DNA of 64,000 nt from Lachnospiraceae bacterium NC2004 (GTDB taxonomy: Bacteria; Bacillota; Clostridia; Lachnospirales; Lachnospiraceae): contig JHXB01000006.1 in assembly GCA_000621905.1 (NCBI GenBank), forward strand, positions 62,001 to 126,000. Reading direction: 5' to 3'. Made by a program: the position numbers and the translations under genes. The notes under the pieces were generated by a model, which worked only from the letters and a program-made list of their open reading frames with translations, ran no database searches and had not been told where the DNA came from. Position 1 is the stretch's first letter. Every line of letters starts with the position of its first letter. Shown here one piece after another: positions 17,633 through 26,513 of the stretch.

Positions 17633-18820
17633 TTATACTACTTTATAATAATCATACATGTGATCCATCATAGATATCATCTCATCCCGATTATCAAACT
17701 CCATAATAGCTGCGCCTATGCCAAAACCACCATTGATATACCTATGTATATCTGTGCCTCTTCTAACAAAATAATCTGAAAGAATAATCTTGTCATCAAT
17801 CGGCTCAGACAACTCAACACTATTAAAAACCATATCCTTATCAGAATGCCATATATAAGTCGAAACATTCCTAACGAATGCCGTTTCTTTCAAATCAGAA
17901 ACATCATCACCAACAGCCACCTTGACCGTATACTCTGCCAAGTCAACTCCTGTAGATACCTTAATAGCATCTGTAATAAGATTACCACCATTTCTAGGAC
18001 CTAATTCAACAATAAAGAGTCTATCTTGCTCGTCAAACATAGCATCTATATTGATTGCACCGTTCTTTATCTGAAGGAGATTCAACGCCCTCTCTATCTC
18101 TGATTTCAGCCTAGCCAAACGATCAGACGCAATAACTAACGGAAAGCTTTCTCCAACCGGAACTATCGAATTAATATTATTATTAAAATGTTCATTGGCA
18201 AAACCCCAAAAAACCACCTTACCATCCACAACAAACACATCGCCTGCTATCTGGTGTCCATCTCTACGAAGAAACTCTTCAGCTACTATCCCCTCACCTC
18301 TTGAGTACTCCATTGCTTCCGTAAATGCTGACTCAACCTGATTCTTCTCACTAACTACTGTTATCCCTTTGCTTCCAGACGAATTAACAGGCTTAATCAA
18401 AATAGTCTTATAATTGTCCATAAAACTGTATATGTCTTCAATTGAATTCACTCTAGCGTTGTCTGGAACAAAGAATCCATTCGATTTCAAAAAAGGATGA
18501 AATCTATCCTTATGTGTCATTATCTCCACAGATTTATATGGATTCGTTGGTAGTCCCATCTGTTCCGATATCCATGCAGCAGAGCATGCTGATACATCCG
18601 ACGCATAGGATATAACTCCGTCGATTTCTTTCTCGATAGCCAGCTTAAGGACTTTCTCTTTATCAAGCGTGCTGATATTATGGTATTCATCGGCATACTT
18701 ATGAGCAGGATTGTTAGGAACATAATCTACATCTATCACATAGTACCCTAATGACTTAGCCGCCTTAACTGCTGTCATTTGAAAATAATTGCCACCTAAT
18801 GACATAATCTTTTTACTCAT
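17633..18820 (-). CDS. ATP-grasp ligase (CarB-like), glycan-associated
   Basis: The 395-residue protein opens with a pre-ATP-grasp Rossmann part (MSLGGNYFQMTAVKAAKSLG) and then has the ATP-grasp core: ILIKPVNSSGSKGI near residue 140 (ATP-binding Lys and Gly-rich loop), GIVAEEFLRRDGHQIAGDV near 180, and the metal-binding FIVELGPRNGGN near 270. ATP-grasp enzymes join a carboxylate to an amine or thiol through an acyl-phosphate. With an rffA-type aminotransferase in the same operon, one inference is acylation or amino-acylation of an amino-sugar. It follows the GT2 gene by 21 bases. The actual substrates cannot be read from the sequence. Confidence 0.82.
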   Translation of the reverse strand: MSKKIMSLGGNYFQMTAVKAAKSLGYYVIDVDYVPNNPAHKYADEYHNISTLDKEKVLKLAIEKEIDGVISYASDVSACSAAWISEQMGLPTNPYKSVEIMTHKDRFHPFLKSNGFFVPDNARVNSIEDIYSFMDNYKTILIKPVNSSGSKGITVVSEKNQVESAFTEAMEYSRGEGIVAEEFLRRDGHQIAGDVFVVDGKVVFWGFANEHFNNNINSIVPVGESFPLVIASDRLARLKSEIERALNLLQIKNGAINIDAMFDEQDRLFIVELGPRNGGNLITDAIKVSTGVDLAEYTVKVAVGDDVSDLKETAFVRNVSTYIWHSDKDMVFNSVELSEPIDDKIILSDYFVRRGTDIHRYINGGFGIGAAIMEFDNRDEMISMMDHMYDYYKVV

Positions 18821-18841
18821 ATAAGACTCCCGTTATAATAA

Positions 18842-19765
18842 TCATATATCTCTACGAACAACCTCTTTAATCACATATTGTGGTGAATTATTAATACACA
18901 TGTATATCCGTCCAACATACTCCCCTATTAATCCTAGTAGAACCATAATAAACCCCAGGCCCACTAGCAGAATTATTATAACAGACGACCATCCAAGCTG
19001 TATCTCAGCTCCCATTAATCTTCTTATCAGTGTCACAAGAGCATATATGAACCCTACAAAAGAAAATGTAAAACCTACAAAAGTGGATATCCTTAATGGT
19101 TTTATTGAAAAAGCTGTAAATCCATTAAGCCAAAGCGCTAATAGTTTCTTAAATGTATACCCCGACTTACCTTGTTTTCTGTTATGCTGAGGGGCTACAA
19201 TATTAGTCACATTCTTGGTGGTTCTAAATAGAAGTCCTTCTATGCTTGAATACGGTCCGTTATACCTCACCATCTCTTTAACAACAAACGCATCAGCCAT
19301 AAAATCAAAAGAGAAATACACATCTTTCGGCTTGTCAATCAACCACCCACTAGTTGATAAAGCGAGTCGCGATCCAAGTCGTCTAATTGGTTTAATCTGT
19401 TTTCTTGATTCGTAATAAACACATACACAATCCGAACCATTATCCAATTCAGACATCATATCATCAAAAGCCTCTATTGGAGACTGACCATCATCAGAAC
19501 AAACCAACACTCTATCCCCTGTTACATAGTTAAATCCAGCCATTGTCGCATTGTGTTGTCCTACATTAGACGCAAGATTAATACCAATAATTCTGTCGTT
19601 CTTTTCAGCTATGTCCTTAATTATATCATACGTCCCATCAGCAGAACCGTCGTTAACAAGAATAATCTCGTAATCAAAATCGTATATGTTTTTTATAATC
19701 TCATCGACAGTTCCTCGCAGCATTTGCTCTGAATAATAACATGGTATTACAACTGACACCTTCAT
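18842..19765 (-). CDS. GT2 polyprenyl-phosphate glycosyltransferase with two C-terminal TM helices (GtrB-like)
   Basis: A 307-residue GtrB/ArnC-type enzyme: VSVVIPCYYSEQML at the N-terminus, LVNDGSADGTYD donor loop, VCSDDGQSPIEA acceptor/metal motif, the KQGKSGYTFKKL membrane-proximal motif and two TM helices near 225-250 and 260-290. It should load a sugar onto undecaprenyl phosphate. I use the ATG at 19765; the in-frame GTG twelve bases upstream overlaps the GGAG ribosome-binding site. Immediately upstream lies a broken gtrA, the usual partner of such enzymes, and downstream an SMR-like pair that may have replaced it as flippase. Confidence 0.87.
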   Translation of the reverse strand: MKVSVVIPCYYSEQMLRGTVDEIIKNIYDFDYEIILVNDGSADGTYDIIKDIAEKNDRIIGINLASNVGQHNATMAGFNYVTGDRVLVCSDDGQSPIEAFDDMMSELDNGSDCVCVYYESRKQIKPIRRLGSRLALSTSGWLIDKPKDVYFSFDFMADAFVVKEMVRYNGPYSSIEGLLFRTTKNVTNIVAPQHNRKQGKSGYTFKKLLALWLNGFTAFSIKPLRISTFVGFTFSFVGFIYALVTLIRRLMGAEIQLGWSSVIIILLVGLGFIMVLLGLIGEYVGRIYMCINNSPQYVIKEVVRRDI

Positions 19766-19804
19766 GTAAGAATTCACTCCAATCTTTTAATAATTCATTA
19801 TTAT

Positions 19805-19960
19805 TCACCTATAAACCCATATCTTGTTAACTAAAAAATTAACAGGAACTGTAACTACAAGATTGATAATAGGTGTTACGTTTTCGTTCACTCCCACATA
19901 ATCATTCCAAAACCAAAGTAATACGCTATTCAAAACTATACCTGTCCTACAATTCGACAT
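19805..19960 (-). pseudogene. gtrA remnant: last ~50 residues of a GtrA-type flippase
   Basis: This 51-codon frame runs from an ATG at 19960 to TGA at 19805. Its product (TGIVLNSVLLWFWNDYVG through PVNFLVNKIWVY) matches the C-terminal third of the intact GtrA encoded at 38004 almost residue by residue (GIVLNSVLLWMWNDVVG, PVNFVLNKKWAY). The first ~85 residues, with the first two TM helices, are absent; instead the GT-C-like gene ends here, sharing bases with the ATG. It was probably truncated when that gene was inserted or by recombination. It might still be translated, because the TGATG overlap permits coupling, but half a GtrA is unlikely to flip lipid. Confidence 0.85.
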
Positions 19961-21564
19961 CATTCGTTATACACGTAAATCTCTAGTTTCCCAAGCCCAC
20001 CTGGCCTACCATCTTCCTCCAAAATATCTAATCTCGTATAAAGCTTGTACCGACGCATCCACTCAGTATCCTCAGTATAACCATACTCGTATTTTAATAT
20101 AATCGGATGATTGATTTCTATATAGTTATTCATATTCTCTAAATAAGTGTCTTTGATTACATTTTTATATGTACTAAAAACAAACCTTGGCTCGTAGTCT
20201 GAATCCGAAAACAATGAATAATACGCGTCATTTGTCAAATTCAGAACATCATTATAATCTTTCTGTAGTTCTCTCACATTACTATGCAAGTTTGTCCAGC
20301 ACTCCCGTTCTGCATCCGACATTCTTAATCCATTAAGATATCCAAATCCTTTATCGCACTTTAAAACACTGGTGTTAGAGCGCCACTTATTAGCACCTTC
20401 ACTAACTCTCATACTAATGTCACCACTAAATACAAATAAAACTATGACGAGTGTGATTGCAGTCGCAAGTTTTTTATAATCCTTCCCCTTTTTATTCCTA
20501 GCTTTTTTCAAACACTTTAGTACTACTTTTACAATCCATAAACATCCCCAACAAAACAAGCCCACCATCGGAAACGCTGACCAATAAACATGTCTTATGC
20601 ATGTGACAGGATAATACTGAGCCCAGGATGCAACTCCGAAAATGCTAAAGGACAGTACAATAACGCCCTTTTTAGTTTTTGTTTTTTTTATAAAATACAT
20701 AATCATAATATATAATATTACACATGCAATTGGTAGAATTATCCATGTATAAGAAAAAATCAGGTTGCTATCATAAAACGGAAATAAGTGATGAAAAAGC
20801 GTTCTAAGCCCACCAACATCCTCACTCCACTTCATCGGCCAAATTATCATCTGGTTGCAATACTCTTCAACCCCTCTTGCGCCAACCGTAAAAAAAAGTA
20901 AAGCAAAGTATATGATAAATTGCCCCAGCAGAACAAGCATCCAATAAATCCATTCTTTAGCTTTGATAGAATTAAAACCAATTATTCTGAAACTGAAGAA
21001 TAACACTCCGAATGACAATATCATAACAATTCCTACAGGTTGTCTTGACAAGAAAACAAAAAAAACAGAAACTGCAGAGAGATACCAAAAACAATTTGCA
21101 CGCTTGGTATAGTATTCCTCAACAAAGAACAAAGTAAGCATCGTAAACATAAGCGCATAAACTGATGACCATGGTAAAAATGTCCATATGAAGTACGGCC
21201 CTATCAACAATAAAACCAAAGTAGAAACGACAGCTATGCTTCGTCCAACAACTCTATAAAAGCACAAGTAATTTAAGCAAAACGAAACAACATATGCCGA
21301 TACAGCTGATAAGATAATACTATGAACACTATCTCCAAATAGTTTTATTGCAACAGCCTGAAAGTAAACTGGTAGAACGCCATATTGATTAAAGACTTCC
21401 ACGAACATTTTTTTTCCATTCGCTACATCATGTGCCATCTGAAACATAAGTCCAGTATGAAGCGGATCAAATCCAATCGTAGAAAACAAATAAACAGTAA
21501 CAAAAGAAACTATCGTAATCATTAATACTATAACATAATCACACACTTTCAATTCCCTAATCAC
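19960..21564 (-). CDS. GT-C-like polytopic membrane glycosyltransferase (PMT/ArnT-like)
   Basis: A protein of ~534 residues with ten or more TM helices up to residue ~380 and a C-terminal extracytoplasmic domain of ~150 residues. The first loop carries GFDPLHTGLMFQMAHDVANGKKMF followed shortly by FNQYGVLPVYFQAVAIKLFG, the layout of PMT/ArnT-type GT-C enzymes (acidic residue, then a Tyr-Gly-Pro-like motif). No ATG lies near the start. A TTG at 21579, a TTG at 21567 and a GTG at 21564 are in frame; the GGAG at 21573-21576 fits the GTG or the second TTG. It probably transfers the lipid-linked sugar made by the GT2 downstream. The family call is by topology and loop motifs only. Confidence 0.72.
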   Translation of the reverse strand: MIRELKVCDYVIVLMITIVSFVTVYLFSTIGFDPLHTGLMFQMAHDVANGKKMFVEVFNQYGVLPVYFQAVAIKLFGDSVHSIILSAVSAYVVSFCLNYLCFYRVVGRSIAVVSTLVLLLIGPYFIWTFLPWSSVYALMFTMLTLFFVEEYYTKRANCFWYLSAVSVFFVFLSRQPVGIVMILSFGVLFFSFRIIGFNSIKAKEWIYWMLVLLGQFIIYFALLFFTVGARGVEEYCNQMIIWPMKWSEDVGGLRTLFHHLFPFYDSNLIFSYTWIILPIACVILYIMIMYFIKKTKTKKGVIVLSFSIFGVASWAQYYPVTCIRHVYWSAFPMVGLFCWGCLWIVKVVLKCLKKARNKKGKDYKKLATAITLVIVLFVFSGDISMRVSEGANKWRSNTSVLKCDKGFGYLNGLRMSDAERECWTNLHSNVRELQKDYNDVLNLTNDAYYSLFSDSDYEPRFVFSTYKNVIKDTYLENMNNYIEINHPIILKYEYGYTEDTEWMRRYKLYTRLDILEEDGRPGGLGKLEIYVYNE

Positions 21565-21588
21565 CAATCCTTCTCCCAAAGCTCTCTC

Positions 21589-22770
21589 TTACAACTCAAC
21601 AGCAGTTCCTAATTCAGAGGATTTATATGCTGCGTACACTATTCTAATACTATCATATGCTAAGTCAAAACCAGACTTTGGATGTCTGTCATAGTATATA
21701 GAATCCATGAAATCTCTCATCTCATCAGTATAACCTCTAATAATCTCATCTTCTAAAAACGGGTTATTCCACCCCGTTTTAGCAGGAAGCATCTCTGATA
21801 AATATACATCACCCAATCTATCTTCATCTAAAAAATAAGTACTCATTAGATTAGACATTGTTAGATTGCAGTTAATAGCGGCATCATTGCAATACAGTTC
21901 AATATAATTCTTGCTCCCACCAAGAAGGACATCAGTCGCCATTATTACCGCTTTACTACCATCAGTAAAGTGAAGAATAACTGTTCCATTATCTTCAACA
22001 TCATGAGGTTTAGCTGCAATATGTCTATGCTCATATTCGTTCAGACTCGGCGTTATTCTTCCCATATCTGCAAATACACTTTTAACTCTTATATTCTCAC
22101 AACGCGCTTCTGCTTCTACACGTTTTAACCACAAAATAGCGGACAACGGATGGATTCCTGTACGTATAAATGTTCCCCCTCCAGTCTTATCCCATTCACC
22201 AGCCACGTGTGAACTGGAGCCTTTTAAACTTTCTTCACCTTTAGCATACAGTATTCTGCTCTGCTTCTTTCTTATTATCTCTGCTGCTTTGGTTACAGCT
22301 GGAGCATAAACAAAGTTCTCCGCATACATAAACTTCTTATCTGATGACTCTATTACTTTTCTAAGCTCATCTATCTCTTTCATGAGCTTATCAAACATCT
22401 TAACCTTAGAAACATTATCACCAATCGGCGTAGCATCTTCCTTAGAACCAAAGTATCCGGTAAGTGGCTTTTCACATATCACATGTTTATCGGAATTAAG
22501 TGCCGAAACTATCATGTCCTTATGAACGTAAGGCGGAGTACATATATCAATTACATCTATCTCTTCGTCGTCTAGTAAATCTTCAAAATTCAAAGACGCT
22601 CTAGAAAAACCATACCGTTCTTTTGCTTCCATAACTTGCTCTTCACGTCTTGCAATAATATGTTTAAAGCAAATCGGAACCCCTGTATATCTAAGAAGTG
22701 CATTCATATGCAACTCTGTTGCTCTTCCTGCACCAGCCATCCCTATACACAACTCACCTTTATCATTCAA
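21589..22770 (-). CDS. Gfo/Idh/MocA-family sugar oxidoreductase
   Basis: A 393-residue NAD(P)-dependent oxidoreductase. The N-terminal Rossmann domain starts IGMAGAGRATELHMNALL, IDVIDICTPPYVH marks the cofactor pocket, and ICEKPLTGYFG carries the conserved EKP lysine; the C-terminal domain contains a long insert and DGSKAVIMATD. Members oxidise or reduce sugars and nucleotide sugars. The start is TTG at 22770, eight bases from AGGAGG; the next Met is inside the Rossmann motif. It is 3 bases from the ATP-grasp gene, so it acts in the same sugar pathway. An insert around residues 105-125 is longer than usual for the family. Confidence 0.85.
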   Translation of the reverse strand: MNDKGELCIGMAGAGRATELHMNALLRYTGVPICFKHIIARREEQVMEAKERYGFSRASLNFEDLLDDEEIDVIDICTPPYVHKDMIVSALNSDKHVICEKPLTGYFGSKEDATPIGDNVSKVKMFDKLMKEIDELRKVIESSDKKFMYAENFVYAPAVTKAAEIIRKKQSRILYAKGEESLKGSSSHVAGEWDKTGGGTFIRTGIHPLSAILWLKRVEAEARCENIRVKSVFADMGRITPSLNEYEHRHIAAKPHDVEDNGTVILHFTDGSKAVIMATDVLLGGSKNYIELYCNDAAINCNLTMSNLMSTYFLDEDRLGDVYLSEMLPAKTGWNNPFLEDEIIRGYTDEMRDFMDSIYYDRHPKSGFDLAYDSIRIVYAAYKSSELGTAVEL

Positions 22771-22773
22771 TAG

Positions 22774-23952
22774 CTACTCCTCCTTCATATCAAAGGTAAT
22801 ATGATTCTTAATATTGTCAAGCAAATTCTTCATTTTCATCTGTGAATCACTCTTCAAAAAAAGCACTCCACATTTATACATACTGCCGTCCAATACTTTG
22901 TCTTTATCATAATAAATATATCGCTCTGTAATACACTCCTCTAACTCATCAGAAAACTGTATCCCCCTTATCATTCCCTTTTTTTCACACACAATCACTT
23001 GCCTTGCCAAGCATCCTTCTTTTGGTGTGTCAATAGAAACAATCTTCATCTCACCCACCTCGGATGTAAGAATCGCACGAGGATAGTCAATTCCTGTCGC
23101 ATATTTTACGAATTCTATGTACAAGTCCCCAGGTGATCTTCTGCACACTTCTAGTATATATGGGCCCTTATCTGTAAGCATAAACTGAACGTGAACTAGA
23201 CCATCTCTTAGATTTAATTCTTTGGATATCATTTCAACCTGATTAACCAAATCCTTCTCAACATCCTCATCTATCATTGATGGAACACTTACTGCTGATA
23301 CAGCGTAATCATAGTATACATGATACTCATTGTCAGTCATAAAGAACTCTACCCTTTGATTCCTTATCAACGAAGTGAACCCATGATTAGTTCCCGTTAA
23401 GAATTCTTCAACAATAAATGAAGAATCCTTATGCTCCTTAAGTAGCGCTTTTACAACTTTAGATAACTCGTTAAAGTTGTCACACTTAACCATACAACGA
23501 CCACCGTCCATATCTGTAGGTTTTATTATAACAGGATACGAATCATCAGGCACTAATTCTAAAGCATCTACTGAATCACACCTTATAAAAAAAGGAAACT
23601 TAAGTCCTAATTCAATCTGCAATTCTCTAAATCTACGCTTATCATGTAGTCTTTCTATAGTCTCAAAGCTATCGCAATTATCTATTCCCAGCATATCGCA
23701 TATATACATCTTACTCCCATACGCTTTATCATTACATGACGAGCAAACGCAAGAAATACCGCATCTCTTAGCGATTGATAGCATTTCCTCGTGCTTAGAA
23801 TAATCTCCCCGGATATATTCATCTGCTATCGAATTACCTGGAGCTTTTGTATTGTTACCGGTCACTAAAACAGTATACCCCTCGCGTTTAGCGGATTCGA
23901 TTAAAGGAATCTCAGAATATCCTCCGTTAAGAATTAAAACTTTATCTTTCAT
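22774..23952 (-). CDS. ATP-grasp ligase, glycan-associated (second)
   Basis: A 392-residue ATP-grasp protein. An N-terminal Rossmann part (VLILNGGYSEIPLIESAKREG) precedes the core: PVIIKPTDMDGGRCMV near residue 145, SSFIVEEFLTGTNHGFTSL near 185, and GPYILEVCRRSPGD near 265, where the usual N of the metal motif is replaced by Ser-Pro. ATG 23952 gives the shortest sensible protein and overlaps the FkbM gene by 11 bases; two earlier Mets (23961, 23979) also lie inside that gene. It has little similarity to the ATP-grasp encoded at 17633, so the two probably attach different groups. The Cys-rich stretch CVCSSCNDKAYG is unusual for the family. Confidence 0.8.
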   Translation of the reverse strand: MKDKVLILNGGYSEIPLIESAKREGYTVLVTGNNTKAPGNSIADEYIRGDYSKHEEMLSIAKRCGISCVCSSCNDKAYGSKMYICDMLGIDNCDSFETIERLHDKRRFRELQIELGLKFPFFIRCDSVDALELVPDDSYPVIIKPTDMDGGRCMVKCDNFNELSKVVKALLKEHKDSSFIVEEFLTGTNHGFTSLIRNQRVEFFMTDNEYHVYYDYAVSAVSVPSMIDEDVEKDLVNQVEMISKELNLRDGLVHVQFMLTDKGPYILEVCRRSPGDLYIEFVKYATGIDYPRAILTSEVGEMKIVSIDTPKEGCLARQVIVCEKKGMIRGIQFSDELEECITERYIYYDKDKVLDGSMYKCGVLFLKSDSQMKMKNLLDNIKNHITFDMKEE

Positions 23953-25117
23953 GCGTATCATACCTTTTAGGAATAGCATATAACACTAATTCATTAAGGG
24001 AAATATCGTGATGTCTCAAATAGTAGTTATATACATCATCATCAACTATCTCTTCAATTGTACTAACCAATTCAAACAAATCCTCTTTTTTATGATATGC
24101 ACAAATAGCTAATATCGGATTATTATTCTTGATTGTATCCTTTCCTCCTAACAGCGCATTCTTTTCTTCACCTTCGATATCCATCTTAATGAAATCTACT
24201 CTCTGATTCAAAAAAATGTTGTCTATTGTTTCAATCTCTATTCTTTCATCTCCATCTACGGACACCGAAGATCCAGAATCCAAAGAATTAAAGCATGCGG
24301 TTGTCTTCTCTATGCCCACACCATTCATACATGGGACAACCTTTTCTTTCAAATCGCAGTCACTCTCTATCCTTGTAAGCATTCGAGAGTAATTCTCTTT
24401 GTCAGGTTCAAAAGAATATATCTTATTAACAGTATCCTTTCCAAAATAATTAATTGCATCAGATGCACTGTCACCATCATATGCTCCACAATCAATAATT
24501 ACTATATCTTTCATCATTTCAAGAGGAACAAGAGAATTAAAGTATTGCTTAGACTGTGGTAAGTTAATCATTTCGTGCGCGTCGCCGCTAATACATCCTT
24601 TGATATAATAATACATAACATTTTTTGACTCTGCATCCGCCAAAATATCATATGTACGCTTGAATTTATCTATATTCTCTCTCAGATAATCTATATCTAG
24701 GAATTCTGTAGCCCTATACGCTTCCAAAGGTAACATTGTATGGATATACTCATATTCAACAGGCAATCTTGCTCTTATTCTCTCCGCTTCAGATAATGAA
24801 TTAACTCCTATCCATACAAAGCCCTTTCTATCTGAGTAATCACTTATCCAATCCGAATACTTAATAACATCTGTATTCATAAAAGTGTCAAATGTATAAT
24901 ACTCATCGTCTATAACAAAAGCATCTATATTAGCCCCACATTTCTGCGATATTTCTGCAACTCTTCTAGCGTTGCAACCACAACCATAAATAAAGAAAAA
25001 AGAATCACCGTTTCTTATCCTCTCCTTTATCTGATTAGCAATATCGTAGATTGTCTTTTCCTTTAAGAGCAAGTCAAGCTCTTTAGCCATTCCACTCTCG
25101 CTTGCCTTCTCATGCAT
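23942..25117 (-). CDS. FkbM-family methyltransferase with N-terminal Rossmann-like domain
   Basis: A 391-residue two-domain protein. Residues ~1-165 form a Rossmann-like domain (FFIYGCGCNARRVAEI, then AFVIDDEYY) seen in other Firmicute FkbM proteins. Residues ~195-390 form the methyltransferase: VIIDCGAYDGDSASD SAM-binding motif, IYSFEPDKENY, and IKMDIEGEEKNALLGG, the FkbM signature. I use ATG 25117, six bases after GGAGG; the longer in-frame start at 25156 would place that ribosome-binding site inside the gene. It lies between the rffA-type gene and an ATP-grasp gene, so it probably methylates the amino-sugar or its side chain. Confidence 0.83.
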   Translation of the reverse strand: MHEKASESGMAKELDLLLKEKTIYDIANQIKERIRNGDSFFFIYGCGCNARRVAEISQKCGANIDAFVIDDEYYTFDTFMNTDVIKYSDWISDYSDRKGFVWIGVNSLSEAERIRARLPVEYEYIHTMLPLEAYRATEFLDIDYLRENIDKFKRTYDILADAESKNVMYYYIKGCISGDAHEMINLPQSKQYFNSLVPLEMMKDIVIIDCGAYDGDSASDAINYFGKDTVNKIYSFEPDKENYSRMLTRIESDCDLKEKVVPCMNGVGIEKTTACFNSLDSGSSVSVDGDERIEIETIDNIFLNQRVDFIKMDIEGEEKNALLGGKDTIKNNNPILAICAYHKKEDLFELVSTIEEIVDDDVYNYYLRHHDISLNELVLYAIPKRYDTHER

Positions 25118-25186
25118 AACATTCCCTCCAAACAACATCATTCTAACTATCACCATCTCATTGTTTAATCAATAAGATAACACTCG

Positions 25187-26329
25187 TTAGTTCTTACTTC
25201 CATTCAAAAAAAATGATTTGATATCACTGACAACATTATTAATCTCAGCATCTTTCATACCATAATACATCGGCAGCCTAAATAACTTCCCACTCTCTAT
25301 CGTTGTATATTCATCATCTGCATTAAATCTTCCATATTCCAATCCAGCAGGCGATGAATGTAAAGGAACATAATGGAACACAGCTAACACACCTGATTCC
25401 TTCATATACGCTAAGCATCTAGTCCTAACCTCAATATCCCTCACCTTAACATAAAACATATGCCCGTTATGCTCACACTCATTTGGCACCTTAGGCAACT
25501 CGATTAAACCCTTGTTCTGTAAAGGTTCCAATAATTCGTAATATCTATTCCAGGATTTTAATCTATCATTGTTGATCTCATCCGCTCTCATCAGCTGCGC
25601 GTACAGATACGCAGCGTTTATCTCACTTGGAAGATAGGATGATCCTTCATCAACCCATGTGTATTTGTCAATCTCACCTCTATAAAACTTAGACCTATTC
25701 GTTCCCTTCTCACGAATAATCTCAGCCTTCTCAATATAGGACGGATCTTTAATCAGAAGCGCTCCACCTTCTCCCATAGAATAGTTCTTGGTCTCATGAA
25801 AACTATAACAACCAAAATCACCTATAGAACCTAATGATCTACCTTTATATGTACTCATAACTCCCTGTGCAGCGTCTTCTATAACAATCAGATTATGTCT
25901 TGCCGCAATATCCATAATTGTATCCATCTCGCAAGCCACGCCAGCGTAGTGAACAGGGACTATTGCCTTAGTCTTATCAGTTATCGCTTCCTCAATAAGC
26001 TTCTCGTCGATATTCATTGTGTCAGGTCTAATATCGACGAACACAATCCTAGCTCCTCTTAAGACAAATGCATTCGCAGTTGATACAAATGTATAAGAAG
26101 GCATAATAACCTCATCACCAGGCTCAATCCCAGCAAGCATCGCTGCCATCTCTAAGGCATGAGTACACGAAGTAGTCAGTAATACTTTACTCGCACCAGT
26201 CTTCTCCTCAAACCACTTAGAGCACAGCTTAGTATACTCACCATCACCACTAATCTTGTGATTATGTATAGCTCTTAGAACATATTCATCTTCATCGCCA
26301 GTGTATGGTGGAACATTAAAAGGAATCAT
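25187..26329 (-). CDS. rffA: dTDP-4-amino-4,6-dideoxygalactose transaminase (RffA/WecE family)
   Basis: The 380-residue PLP enzyme matches Escherichia coli RffA/WecE closely in my reading: the N-terminal IPFNVPPYTGDE, GDEVIMPSYTFVSTANAFVL at 71-90, VPVHYAGVACEMDTIM at 124-139, EDAAQG with Asp152, and SFHETKNYSMGEGG with Lys181 as the PLP lysine. The E. coli enzyme transfers the amino group of glutamate to dTDP-4-keto-6-deoxyglucose. No rmlA/rmlB or acetyltransferase (WecD-like) gene is in the window, so its donor comes from elsewhere. It is the first gene of operon 2, directly after the promoter at 26361-26389, which makes a 4-amino-4,6-dideoxyhexose the likely core of that operon's sugar. 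Confidence 0.9.
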   Translation of the reverse strand: MIPFNVPPYTGDEDEYVLRAIHNHKISGDGEYTKLCSKWFEEKTGASKVLLTTSCTHALEMAAMLAGIEPGDEVIMPSYTFVSTANAFVLRGARIVFVDIRPDTMNIDEKLIEEAITDKTKAIVPVHYAGVACEMDTIMDIAARHNLIVIEDAAQGVMSTYKGRSLGSIGDFGCYSFHETKNYSMGEGGALLIKDPSYIEKAEIIREKGTNRSKFYRGEIDKYTWVDEGSSYLPSEINAAYLYAQLMRADEINNDRLKSWNRYYELLEPLQNKGLIELPKVPNECEHNGHMFYVKVRDIEVRTRCLAYMKESGVLAVFHYVPLHSSPAGLEYGRFNADDEYTTIESGKLFRLPMYYGMKDAEINNVVSDIKSFFLNGSKN

Positions 26330-26360
26330 GATTATTATCTCCTCACATCACACTTTTTCT

Positions 26361-26389
26361 ATTGTACACTATTCTAAGCCAATTGTCAT
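26361..26389 (-). promoter_or_regulatory. Sigma-A-type promoter for the rffA glycan operon
   Basis: On the minus strand ATGACA (26384-26389) and TACAAT (26361-26366) are separated by 17 bases, 32 bases upstream of the rffA ATG. A GGAG ribosome-binding site follows. This is the only good promoter between rffA and the gene remnants to its right, so the twelve genes and one remnant down to 11637 probably form one transcription unit. Confidence 0.6.
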
Positions 26390-26405
26390 TAAATTGTTGC
26401 ATTTC

Positions 26406-26513
26406 TTATACTCTTCTTTCTATGAAAGATAGTCTCTTCCTCTTAAATGCATAACCACAAGCACAATCTCTACTTACATTACCAGTATCGATGTTCCTAC
26501 ACCAAGTGCAACG
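26406..26513 (-). pseudogene. Zinc-ribbon protein remnant (C-terminal 35 residues)
   Basis: A frame ending in TAA at 26406 reads RCTWCRNIDTGNVSRDCACG and then a basic tail. Its four cysteines (CxxC, eleven residues, CxC) form a zinc-ribbon pattern. A TAG stop lies immediately before the first codon, and the frame overlaps the last 17 bases of the yfhO remnant, so it has no start and no ribosome-binding site. I interpret it as the 3' end of a lost gene joined to the 5' end of another. A chance pattern is possible but the cysteine spacing argues against it. Confidence 0.5.

Noticed and set aside
26406-26513. Functional small zinc-ribbon gene
   Set aside because: There is no start codon or ribosome-binding site, and a stop codon lies right before the first cysteine; it is listed as a remnant.
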